Shown: positions 1 through 5,934 of the stretch, in pieces
How the letters are laid out: every line of letters starts with the position of its first letter
Position numbering within the stretch: position 1 is the first letter of the stretch
Source of the DNA: CAZCSH01 sp964501545
GTDB lineage: Bacteria; Patescibacteriota; Minisyncoccia; Minisyncoccales; RBG-13-42-11
Reading direction: 5' to 3'
Assembly: GCA_964501545.1 (NCBI GenBank)
Contig: CAZCSH010000025.1
Location: 1-7,631, forward strand
Length of the DNA stretch: 7,631 nucleotides
Translations under genes and position numbers: made by a program
The notes under the pieces: model-generated
Seen by the model: the letters and a program-made list of their open reading frames with translations, nothing else
The model's database searches: none
Told to the model about the DNA's origin: nothing

Positions 1-116
1 GGCCTCATTTCCTCTGTCATAGCAAAAAGAGAGCTTTCGAACAGTTCTTCTTTTGTCTTACCAAAAGCTCTAATCTTCAAGTCCGCCGTATGCTCTAAAA
101 CTTCATAGCGTTTCAT
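1..116 (-). CDS. Archease, N-terminal fragment cut by the window edge
   Basis: Reading the minus strand from the ATG at 116-114 gives 38 codons that begin MKRYEVLEHTADLKIRAFGK and run open to the window edge. The start, the HTAD motif with the aspartate at residue 12, the I-R-A-[FY]-G-K-T stretch and the following E-E-L-F helix are the usual beginning of archease. From family knowledge, archease is a small (about 140 residues) cytoplasmic metal-binding protein that helps the RNA ligase RtcB become guanylylated and turn over; the early aspartate belongs to its metal site. The remaining 100 or so residues, including the other metal ligands, lie outside the window. It follows murE on the same strand across the inverted-repeat element, so the two may share a transcript unless that element terminates it. 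No Shine-Dalgarno sequence is visible; a TATAAAT stretch directly precedes the ATG. Whether rtcB lies next to it cannot be seen. Confidence 0.82.
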   Translation of the reverse strand, partial: MKRYEVLEHTADLKIRAFGKTKEELFESSLFAMTEEMR

Positions 117-144
117 ATTTATAGTGAAAAAAATAATTAGGCGA

Positions 145-277
145 GGCAATAAGTTTCCAAAGTGGCTTTCGGAGCCCTGCCAGCATGGTTCCCGCAAAGC
201 GGGATGGCAGGGCGAGAACGCAGGTTGGCCCGACACGCTGGGTCGGGAACAACCGGTACTTGGGAAACTTTATTGCC
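145..277. repeat. 133-bp GC-rich element with near-perfect terminal inverted repeats and internal hairpins
   Basis: The left arm (145-163, GGCAATAAGTTTCCAAAGT) and the reverse complement of the right arm (258-277) match at 18 of 20 aligned positions, with one missing A and one mismatch. Between the arms, 164-257 is 63/94 G+C, far richer than the flanking genes. It contains a strong hairpin: 174-182 pairs with 205-213 (9 bp), continued by TCCCGC (190-195) pairing with GCGGGA (199-204) around an AAA loop, with a 7-base bulge. A second hairpin pairs 229-234 with 242-247. The right arm overlaps the end of murE and provides its TAA stop (270-272). On the minus strand the element is followed by a run of seven Ts (133-127), about 11 bases beyond the outer stem, so it might act as a terminator or attenuator. 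The architecture resembles a miniature inverted-repeat or REP-like element. I see no clear target-site duplication, and no transposase is present. Confidence 0.75.
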
Positions 278-1520
278 AAGCAATCTCGGCAAATTCCTCC
301 TTTACTACCTCTCTGTCATCCCACGGTATTTTCTTTCCATGAGCTTCCACTATCCAGGGCTCACACCCCTTGCCGGTAATTATTACCACATCCCCTGCTT
401 TGGCTAAACCAAGAGCTTTCCTAATAGCTTCCCTCCTGTCTAAAATCTTTTCGGCCCTCCCCTTTGTTCCTTGAGCTACCTGTTCAATGATTTCCATTGG
501 GTCTTCGTCATAGGGGTCTTCGTTCGTCACGATTACTCTTTCACAATATTTAGCAGCTAACTCTCCTAAAACCGGCCTCTTCCACTTGTCTCTTCCCCCA
601 CCACAAGCTCCCAAAACAGCTATCATTTCCCCTTGGCTTGGGGGCGAAGAGGACTCCATCCTCTTCTTCCCTCTCGCTTCTCTAAGAAGCTCGGTTTTCA
701 AGGTTTTGTAAACTTGCTCCAAGGCATTGGAAGTAAAAGCGTAATCAACAAAGACCTTAAAAGGGCTAGATATCACTTCTTCCATACGGCCTGGCACACC
801 CTCTGTTTCTTCCACTGCTCGTTTGGCAGTCTCTAATCTTATTCCTTGAGATAAACTAACACAAATTGCGGCTAGGGCATTGTAAATATTAAAGCTACCA
901 ATGAGCTGAAGCTTTAGTTGAAGGTCGCTATTTTTAACCTCACCTTGGCTTAACCCATAAGTGTACTTTTTCTCAGCTGGAAACTTCATAAAGTAGTCTG
1001 CATTATCATCGTCTATATTAATGACATGGATTTTCTTGGTTACCTGAAAGAGTTTTCCTTTGGCAGCTTTATAATTTTCAAAACCTCCGTGGGCCTCAAT
1101 ATGTTCTGGGGTTAAGTTAGTAAAGACAGCTGCCTCAAAATCAATGAATTTATGGCGATGCTGTTTAATGCCCTCTGAGGTCACTTCTAAAACCACATAC
1201 TGACAACCCTTATTAACTGCTTCTCGCAAGAACTTCTGAAGTTTGAAGCGGCCGGGCATGGTCATTTTCAAAAAGTTCTTTCTTTCTTCTTTCCCGATTT
1301 TGAAGCGAATGGAAGAAAGAGAAGCCACCTTGTACCCTGCCCTTTCTAAAATATTAGTGGTCAGATTAACCACGGTTGTTTTGCCGTTGGTTCCCGTAAC
1401 CCCGATTACTTTTGTTCTTTTTGAAGGAAAACGATAAAGAATGGCTCCGAGCAAAGCTAAAAGAAAGTGATACCAATCAAGAAAAAAAGAGGGAATGAAC
1501 TTTTTAACCAATTCTTTCAT
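270..1520 (-). CDS. murE: MurE-like Mur ligase lacking the N-terminal domain, with an N-terminal hydrophobic helix
   Basis: This 416-residue Mur ligase probably adds the third amino acid to UDP-MurNAc-L-Ala-D-Glu in peptidoglycan precursor synthesis. The ATP-binding loop GVTGTNGKTT is at residues 40-49, the lysine of the ENYKAAK segment (K154) matches the carbamylated lysine of the family, GVPGR is at 241-245, GGGRDKWKRP at 307-316, and the C-terminal GKGCEP at 383-388. Family MurE proteins run to about 490 residues; the missing part is the N-terminal UDP-substrate domain. In its place residues 12-30 form a hydrophobic helix that could sit in the membrane. Two motifs deviate: DYAHTPDAL is DYAFTSNAL (259-267), and the diaminopimelate-recognition DNPR is EDPY (334-337), so the amino-acid substrate is uncertain. 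Residues of about 282-298 form an extra polar loop encoded by a hairpin cluster. The start has no clear ribosome site; it was chosen because the hydrophobic segment is in frame and the ATG faces uvrB across a 66-base spacer. Confidence 0.85.
   Translation of the reverse strand: MKELVKKFIPSFFLDWYHFLLALLGAILYRFPSKRTKVIGVTGTNGKTTVVNLTTNILERAGYKVASLSSIRFKIGKEERKNFLKMTMPGRFKLQKFLREAVNKGCQYVVLEVTSEGIKQHRHKFIDFEAAVFTNLTPEHIEAHGGFENYKAAKGKLFQVTKKIHVINIDDDNADYFMKFPAEKKYTYGLSQGEVKNSDLQLKLQLIGSFNIYNALAAICVSLSQGIRLETAKRAVEETEGVPGRMEEVISSPFKVFVDYAFTSNALEQVYKTLKTELLREARGKKRMESSSPPSQGEMIAVLGACGGGRDKWKRPVLGELAAKYCERVIVTNEDPYDEDPMEIIEQVAQGTKGRAEKILDRREAIRKALGLAKAGDVVIITGKGCEPWIVEAHGKKIPWDDREVVKEEFAEIAWQ
629..690. 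repeat. Cluster of three small hairpins inside murE
   Basis: Within 62 bases of the murE coding sequence there are three neighbouring inverted repeats. GAAGAGGA (646-653) pairs perfectly with TCCTCTTC (659-666) around a 5-base loop. GCTTCT (676-681) pairs with AGAAGC (685-690) around a 3-base loop. CCCC (629-632) can pair with GGGG (640-643 or 641-644), which is weak on its own. The stretch encodes the loop with sequence like RMESSSPPSQGE just before the conserved strand AVLGACGGGRDKWKR. Relative to E. coli MurE this loop is roughly a dozen residues longer. The pairings are direct observations; origin as an inserted palindromic element is inference. Confidence 0.5.
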
Positions 1521-1586
1521 CTTATATTTAGTTTTAGCACAGAAGCTTACTTGAAAAAAGAGGGCAATTAAGTTAAATTAAAGAGT
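1521..1586. promoter_or_regulatory. Divergent murE/uvrB spacer with a candidate uvrB promoter
   Basis: This 66-base AT-rich spacer must drive both murE (leftwards) and uvrB (rightwards). For uvrB, TTGAAA (1551-1556) and TAAATT (1574-1579) are 17 bases apart and match the sigma-70 consensus at 5 and 4 positions. The -10-like box ends 7 bases before the uvrB ATG at 1587, which would place the transcription start at or very near the A of the start codon, giving a leaderless message. AAGAG at 1581-1585 is at best a weak ribosome site. No equally good promoter was found for murE; TAAATATAAG lies immediately before its ATG. In AT-rich DNA such boxes occur by chance, so this remains a candidate. Confidence 0.3.
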
Positions 1587-3331
1587 ATGTTCAAGTTAAA
1601 GTCCTCTTTTAAACCTACAGGAGACCAACCGCAGGCAATTGAGAAATTAGTGAAAAATCTGAAAGCTGGAGTAAAAAATCAGGTTTTATTAGGTGTTACG
1701 GGAAGCGGCAAAACAGCCACAATGGCCTGGGTAATTGAGAGAGTTCAAAAGCCGACTCTAATAATATCGCATAATAAGACCTTGGCCGCGCAAACTTTTC
1801 AAGAGTTCAAAGAATTCTTCCCAGGGGCTGGAGTCCATTACTTTGTCTCTTATTATGACTACTATCAGCCAGAAGCCTATATTCCCCAGTCTGACACCTA
1901 CATTGAGAAAGACGCTAAGATTAATGAAGAAATTGATAGATTAAGGCACGCTGCCACCCAAGACTTATTATCCAGGAAAGATGTTATTGTTGTAGCTTCG
2001 GTCTCTTGTATCTACAACATAGGTTCGCCCGAAGCCTACCAAGAAGTATCTCTTGAAATAAGCCCTAACCAAAAGATAAAAAGGAATGTCTTTTTATCTC
2101 TTTTAAACAGCCTGCAATATGAGAGAAATGACATAGATTTTAAACCAGGAACATTCAGGGTTAGGGGAAACACAATAGACATATATTTGGTAACAGGAGA
2201 GGAAATGCTAAGAATTGAGTTTTCTGGAGATGAAATAGAAAGCATCTTAACCTCCCAAGCTGGTTTGTCTCCTAAATACAAAATACTAAATACTAGATAC
2301 AGGTTATACCCTGCTCACTTTTGGGTTACTCCTCAAAATAAATTAGGCATTGCTATAGAAAACATAAAGTTGGAATTGGAAGAACGACTAAAACGATTAA
2401 AGAAGGAGAAGAAACTCTTGGAAGCTCAGAGGTTAGAACAAAGAACAAAGTATGATTTGGAAATGCTAANNNNNNNNNNNNNNNNNNNNNNNNNNNNNNN
2501 NNNNNNNNNNNNNNNNNNNNNNNNNNNNNNNNNNNNNNNNNNNNNNNNNNNNNNNNNNNNNNNNNNNNNGCAGAAGAAGAAAAGAAGAAAGCTGGTAAAT
2601 ACATTATTGAGCAGTTAATAAGACCGACTGGCCTTTTGGAGCCTGCTATCACAATAAGACCTATCCAAAACCAAGTAAAAGACTTGATAGAGGAAATAAA
2701 AAAGAGAACAATTAAGAACCAGAAAATCTTAGCCATTACTCTGACCAAAAGACTGGCTGAGGATCTGGCGGATTATTTAGCAGAAGAAGGCTTAAAAGCT
2801 CAATACCTTCATTCAGAAATAAAGACCTTGGAAAGGCCAGAAATCTTACGAGATCTAAGACTGGGCAAGTACGATGTTTTGGTTGGCATCAACCTTTTGC
2901 GAGAAGGACTAGATTTACCAGAAGTAGCCCTGGTAGCTATTTTAGATGCTGACAAAGAAGGCTTCTTAAGAAGCGAGACTACTTTAATCCAGACAATGGG
3001 AAGGGCAGCCAGACATCAAGAAGGAAGAGTTATCTTATATGCTGACAAAATAACTAAGTCTATGAAAGCTGCTATAAAAGAAGTAGCAAGAAGAAGGAAG
3101 ATCCAGGAAAGTTATAATAAAAAACACAGCATCCAACCCAAAGCCATTGTCAAAGCGGTCAGGGACTGGCCTTTTGGGACCAAAGAAAAAGAGGTAGCTT
3201 CAGAATTCTGGGCAGTCAGAGATGCAAAGCTTTTGGAAAAAGAAATGAAAAGCGCCGCCCAAAACTTAGACTTTGAGAGAGCGGCTAAAATAAGAGACTT
3301 GATAAAGGAAATTAAAAGTGCTAAAGAATAA
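1587..3331 (+). CDS. uvrB: Excinuclease ABC subunit B (UvrB), interrupted by a sequencing gap
   Basis: UvrB is the DNA-loading helicase-like subunit of nucleotide excision repair; it receives the lesion from UvrA and recruits UvrC. Codons 1-294 (to 2468) contain the Walker A GVTGSGKT (36-43), the beta-hairpin YYDYYQPEAYIPQSDTYIEK (89-108) that clamps DNA, and the ASVSCIYNIG segment. After the gap, reading resumes at 2570 in a different numerical frame with EQLIRPTGLLEP, then the helicase motifs NLLREGLDLPEV, LDADKEGFLRSE and QTMGRAAR. A C-terminal UVR domain follows (QNLDFERAAKIRDLIKEI), which contacts UvrC. About 100 residues carrying the DESH and SATPG motifs fall in the N block. With them the protein would be near 650 residues, normal for the family, so this is an intact gene with an assembly gap and not a pseudogene. 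It ends 3 bases before rpsT, suggesting co-transcription. Confidence 0.96.
2470..2569. other. Scaffold gap of 100 Ns inside uvrB
   Basis: Exactly 100 undetermined bases follow the codons for DLEML. The incomplete codon at 2469 needs two more bases, while the downstream part starts on a codon boundary at 2570. The missing length must therefore leave remainder 2 when divided by 3, but 100 leaves remainder 1. Comparison with E. coli UvrB places roughly 100 residues (about 300 bases) here, so the N count is a placeholder. Confidence 0.95.
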
Positions 3332-3334
3332 TAT

Positions 3335-3604
3335 ATGGCAATTACCAAATCAGCCAAAAAGGCACTGCGCCAAGACAGAAAACGTAGAATCAAAAATATA
3401 AGGCAAAAACTAGCTTTGAAAGAACTCTTGAAAGAGGTTAAAAGTTTAGTTGAGCAAAAAAAGACAGAGGAAGTAAAAAAGCTTTTACCCAAGGCTTATA
3501 AACTCCTGGACAAGGCTGCTAAAACCAACCTGATCAAAAAAAATACAGCCTCAAGGACTAAATCAAGAATTACCAAACTTATCAACAAAACCCCTGATGC
3601 TTAA
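3335..3604 (+). CDS. rpsT: 30S ribosomal protein S20 (bS20)
   Basis: The 89-residue product starts MAITKSAKKALRQDRKRRIK and is highly basic and helical, with the KTNLIKKNTASRTKSRI segment typical of the C-terminal half of bS20. S20 binds 16S rRNA in the body of the small subunit and helps early assembly; the family is normally 85-90 residues, so this copy is complete. Its ATG comes 3 bases after the uvrB stop, and AAAGAAT in the end of uvrB is only a weak ribosome site, so translation may depend on coupling with uvrB. The 3' end overlaps the convergent membrane-protein gene by 42 bases, so no intrinsic terminator can lie between the two genes. Proximity to holA in convergent orientation recalls the order seen in Bacillus-type genomes, though here two membrane-protein genes intervene. 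Confidence 0.96.
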   Translation: MAITKSAKKALRQDRKRRIKNIRQKLALKELLKEVKSLVEQKKTEEVKKLLPKAYKLLDKAAKTNLIKKNTASRTKSRITKLINKTPDA

Positions 3605-4276
3605 TCCTTGCCAGACTTTATATATCATTCCAGCGACCCATCCCCAAAGGAAACCCCAGACAATCTCTTCCACTGGTATTCCCAACACAAGCAGATGAGA
3701 TAAGTTAGAAAGAAACCACCGCTTCTCTATGGTGCCAGGGAACAAAACTTCCAGCCAGACAACATAAGAAAGAAAAAGGATAGCGGAAAACAATAAACCA
3801 GAAATAAAGCCTGCTTTAACCAAATCCCTTCGCAAGATAACCATTAAGGCAATGCCCAGAATAAAAGCAACAAAAGAAGCATAAATAGAATTTAGCCCGG
3901 TCTGCCAGACCAAAAAAGCTGCGAACAAATACATAGAACCCAGCATCAAAAAAGGAAAAGCCCAGGTAATGGGCCTTTTTTCTTTGTCCAATCTCTTTTT
4001 AAAAACCGTCTCGTAAGCTACAGAACTAATAGCCCCAGTAAAGAACCCCAAAAAGAGCTCTTCCACGCTTGTTCTGAGGTCGGCTAAGTTTATTTCCATA
4101 AAAAATACTGGGTTCCAGTAATCTTGGAGATACCACCAACCTACCAGAGGCGTTAAGAGGGCAACAAAGGCACCAACGGTCAAAGACTGTTTTCTTAAGT
4201 CCGGCCTGGAGAGGAAAATAGGCAGCCAGATAACAGCAAAAAACAAAACCCAGATTAAATAACTAAACTTTTCCAT
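3563..4276 (-). CDS. Seven-helix membrane protein resembling the lycopene cyclase domain (CrtYc/CrtYd type)
   Basis: The 237-residue product is very hydrophobic, with likely membrane helices near residues 5-22, 31-49, 68-88, 105-123, 128-147, 155-178 and 190-215. The segment GIPVEEIVWGFLWG (199-212) resembles the G-[IL]-P-[LI]-E-E-x-[LIV]-[FW]-F motif of the membrane lycopene cyclase domain, and DYWNP (52-56) recalls a motif before the first acidic pair in those proteins. An internal repeat is visible: SVEELFLGFFTGA (70-82) against PVEEIVWGFLWGWVAG (201-216), matching the two-fold CrtYc/CrtYd arrangement. Family members cyclise lycopene ends in carotenoid synthesis, but no other carotenoid gene is visible here, so the substrate is unknown and the assignment rests on motifs alone. 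It is last in the holA run, overlapping the preceding gene by 14 bases (4263-4276), which implies translational coupling. Its stop is TGA, inside the rpsT 3' end. AGATAGGTTTT lies just before the ATG. Confidence 0.6.
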   Translation of the reverse strand: MEKFSYLIWVLFFAVIWLPIFLSRPDLRKQSLTVGAFVALLTPLVGWWYLQDYWNPVFFMEINLADLRTSVEELFLGFFTGAISSVAYETVFKKRLDKEKRPITWAFPFLMLGSMYLFAAFLVWQTGLNSIYASFVAFILGIALMVILRRDLVKAGFISGLLFSAILFLSYVVWLEVLFPGTIEKRWFLSNLSHLLVLGIPVEEIVWGFLWGWVAGMIYKVWQGLSIRGFVDKFGNS

Positions 4277-4955
4277 AAAACCTATCTGTTCGCTTTCTTA
4301 AAGAAACACTTAAATAGAAACAGAGGAAAGCTAAGATAATAAAAAAATTGTAATAAAAGCTTTCTCCAAGAAGGGTCAGCGACATCCCTGCCCCGATAAA
4401 GAGTAAGGCTAGGCCAAAGAAAACAGAGCGAATTTTAGTCAGAAAAACCAAAGAAGTAAATCCTTTAAGAATAAAAACTAGGCCAGAAAGGAAAGAGGTT
4501 ATAATAATAGTGAAAATGACAACAAACAATCTCAACACAGGAGGTAGATGATAGACGGTAAAAAGACCATCGCCCGCAAAACTCAAAGAGGGCTTACTTA
4601 AGAGGGTAAAGACGGTAAGAAAAATTCCAGCAAGCAAGATAGAAACAAAAGAAAGTGCTCTGTAATCTGCTCTCTGACTAAACAAGCTGACTGTAATCTG
4701 GGAGAAAAAAGCTATGCCCAAAAACTGAAAGAAGATTGAGGCGGCAAGAAATGGAGGCAGAAGTTGAGATTGAAAGAAAAGGGCTGGGGGAACCAAAGAA
4801 AGCATGGCCAAAGCTTCAGAAAAAAAGACAAAAGCTAGATATTTAACTAGTTGGTTCTTTCTTTCTTGAGAATGGCTCCAACTCTTAAAACCGCAAACCA
4901 AAGCCAATAAACCAGATAGGAAAGCTGCCAGGGCGTGGAAAGGAACGTAACTCAT
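4263..4955 (-). CDS. Stand-alone seven-helix membrane protein of unknown function
   Basis: I do not recognise this 230-residue protein. It has seven probable membrane helices (about 4-23, 37-57, 66-90, 99-119, 141-163, 175-197, 201-218) and a basic C-terminal tail, RKRTDRFYGK, that suggests a cytoplasmic C-terminus. After the first helix comes GFKSWSHSQ (22-30), which parallels GYKKWKETQ (23-31) in the 242-residue protein on the other side of holA. The topology resembles the seven-helix sensing region found at the N-terminus of some histidine kinases, but no kinase, GGDEF or other output domain follows. It starts 3 bases after the holA TGA stop and in the same frame, and it overlaps the next gene by 14 bases, so it is probably translated together with both. 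The stop is TAG. No ribosome site is evident. Confidence 0.8.
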   Translation of the reverse strand: MSYVPFHALAAFLSGLLALVCGFKSWSHSQERKNQLVKYLAFVFFSEALAMLSLVPPALFFQSQLLPPFLAASIFFQFLGIAFFSQITVSLFSQRADYRALSFVSILLAGIFLTVFTLLSKPSLSFAGDGLFTVYHLPPVLRLFVVIFTIIITSFLSGLVFILKGFTSLVFLTKIRSVFFGLALLFIGAGMSLTLLGESFYYNFFIILAFLCFYLSVSLRKRTDRFYGKV

Positions 4956-4958
4956 ACT

Positions 4959-5894
4959 TCAAAAAGAAACTATTAAAATGTCTAAGGCGGCCTTGGCCTC
5001 TGTTTTGCCGGTTTTTATTGAAAGGTCTGCCTGAAAAATCTTTTGGTAGATTTTTTTTAACTCTGGCAAACTGAAGCTTCTGGCCTGGGCCAAACTCTTT
5101 CTGACTACAAAAGGATGAAGCTGGCTCTTTCTTAAGATAGCAGAGTAAGGTTCTCTCTTTTCAATCAAGTCCTTTACCAGTAAAAGGTTTCTGAACTGAT
5201 AGTTTATCATTGTTAAAAGGTAAAGAGGGTGGTCTCCTTTTTCTAGGTGTTTGTGGATTAGAGTAAGGGCTGTTTTTTTGTCTTTTTTAGCTATGGCATC
5301 TATTGTTTTAAAAATATCTGTCTCAAGCTTTGGTTTTACCAGCAGTTCTACGTCCTCTCTATCTATTCTCTTTCCTTTTTTAAAGTTAAAGAGCTTTTGG
5401 ACCTCCAAACTAGCTCGCCATAAATCATCTCCGACAAACTCAACAAGTCTGTTCAAGGCTTCGGTTGATATTTCTGCCCGGTATCGACCAAACTCCTTTT
5501 TATACCAGCTCCTCAAGTTCTGGCCGTCTAAGGGACTAAATTCTTGAACCTTCCCTTGTTTCTTAATTAAGCTCAAGAGTTTATCGTTCTTTCTAATCTG
5601 GCCCTCTTGATAAAATAAGAAGACATCTTTTGAGCTCAACAGCTCTTTGGCTGCTTCTAATATATCTTCTTTCAGTTTTTGGTTTGAGATAGGGTTTCTT
5701 AAAATTAGAAGTTTATTCTCCTCAAACATTGAGGCTTGCCGTATCTCTTCTTTCAAGCTTTGGAAATCCAGCTCCTGACCATCAAACGATTTCAAACTCA
5801 AACCGCTCTTGGACTTTTTCTTGTATTCTTCAATAATTTCACTCAGCTTCTGGCGAGACCTAAACGTGTCTTCACCATAGATAAAAATAATCAT
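4959..5894 (-). CDS. holA: DNA polymerase III delta subunit (HolA)
   Basis: This 311-residue protein matches delta, the clamp-loader subunit that opens the beta sliding clamp. Visible landmarks are the N-terminal strand MIIFIYGEDTFRSRQKLSEI, the FDGQELDFQSLKEE and SMFEENKLLILRNP segments of domain 1, FVGDDLWRASLEVQKL (153-168) of the middle domain, and LLTMINYQFRNLLLVKDL (226-243) of the collar region. As in delta proteins generally, the ATP-binding loop found in gamma/tau is absent. Length is close to the bacterial norm of about 330-340. It follows the 242-residue membrane protein after 40 bases and precedes the 230-residue one by 3. There is no recognisable Shine-Dalgarno site. The 10-base string ATAATAGGTT (5926-5917) upstream is shared with the preceding gene. 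It ends with TGA. Confidence 0.92.
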   Translation of the reverse strand: MIIFIYGEDTFRSRQKLSEIIEEYKKKSKSGLSLKSFDGQELDFQSLKEEIRQASMFEENKLLILRNPISNQKLKEDILEAAKELLSSKDVFLFYQEGQIRKNDKLLSLIKKQGKVQEFSPLDGQNLRSWYKKEFGRYRAEISTEALNRLVEFVGDDLWRASLEVQKLFNFKKGKRIDREDVELLVKPKLETDIFKTIDAIAKKDKKTALTLIHKHLEKGDHPLYLLTMINYQFRNLLLVKDLIEKREPYSAILRKSQLHPFVVRKSLAQARSFSLPELKKIYQKIFQADLSIKTGKTEAKAALDILIVSF

Positions 5895-5934
5895 GCTGAT
5901 TAAAATAGTTTAGCTGAACCTATTATTTAGAGTT

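Noticed and set aside
145..277. tRNA or other classical RNA gene in the structured intergenic element
   Set aside because: The stem and loop sizes do not form a cloverleaf, and there is no T-loop consensus or CCA-side pattern; inverted-repeat element is the better description.
124..407. Short overlapping plus-strand open frames across the element and the murE end
   Set aside because: They lie over the inverted repeat or antisense to murE, resemble no family and have three competing frames; they are by-products of GC-rich palindromic sequence.
1587..3331. uvrB as a frameshifted pseudogene
   Set aside because: The apparent frame change coincides exactly with the 100-N block, and both flanks carry intact family motifs.
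3112..3492. Minus-strand open frame of 126 codons opposite uvrB and rpsT
   Set aside because: It lies antisense to two certain genes and its serine/phenylalanine/leucine-rich product is the usual shadow of lysine- and glutamate-rich coding sequence.
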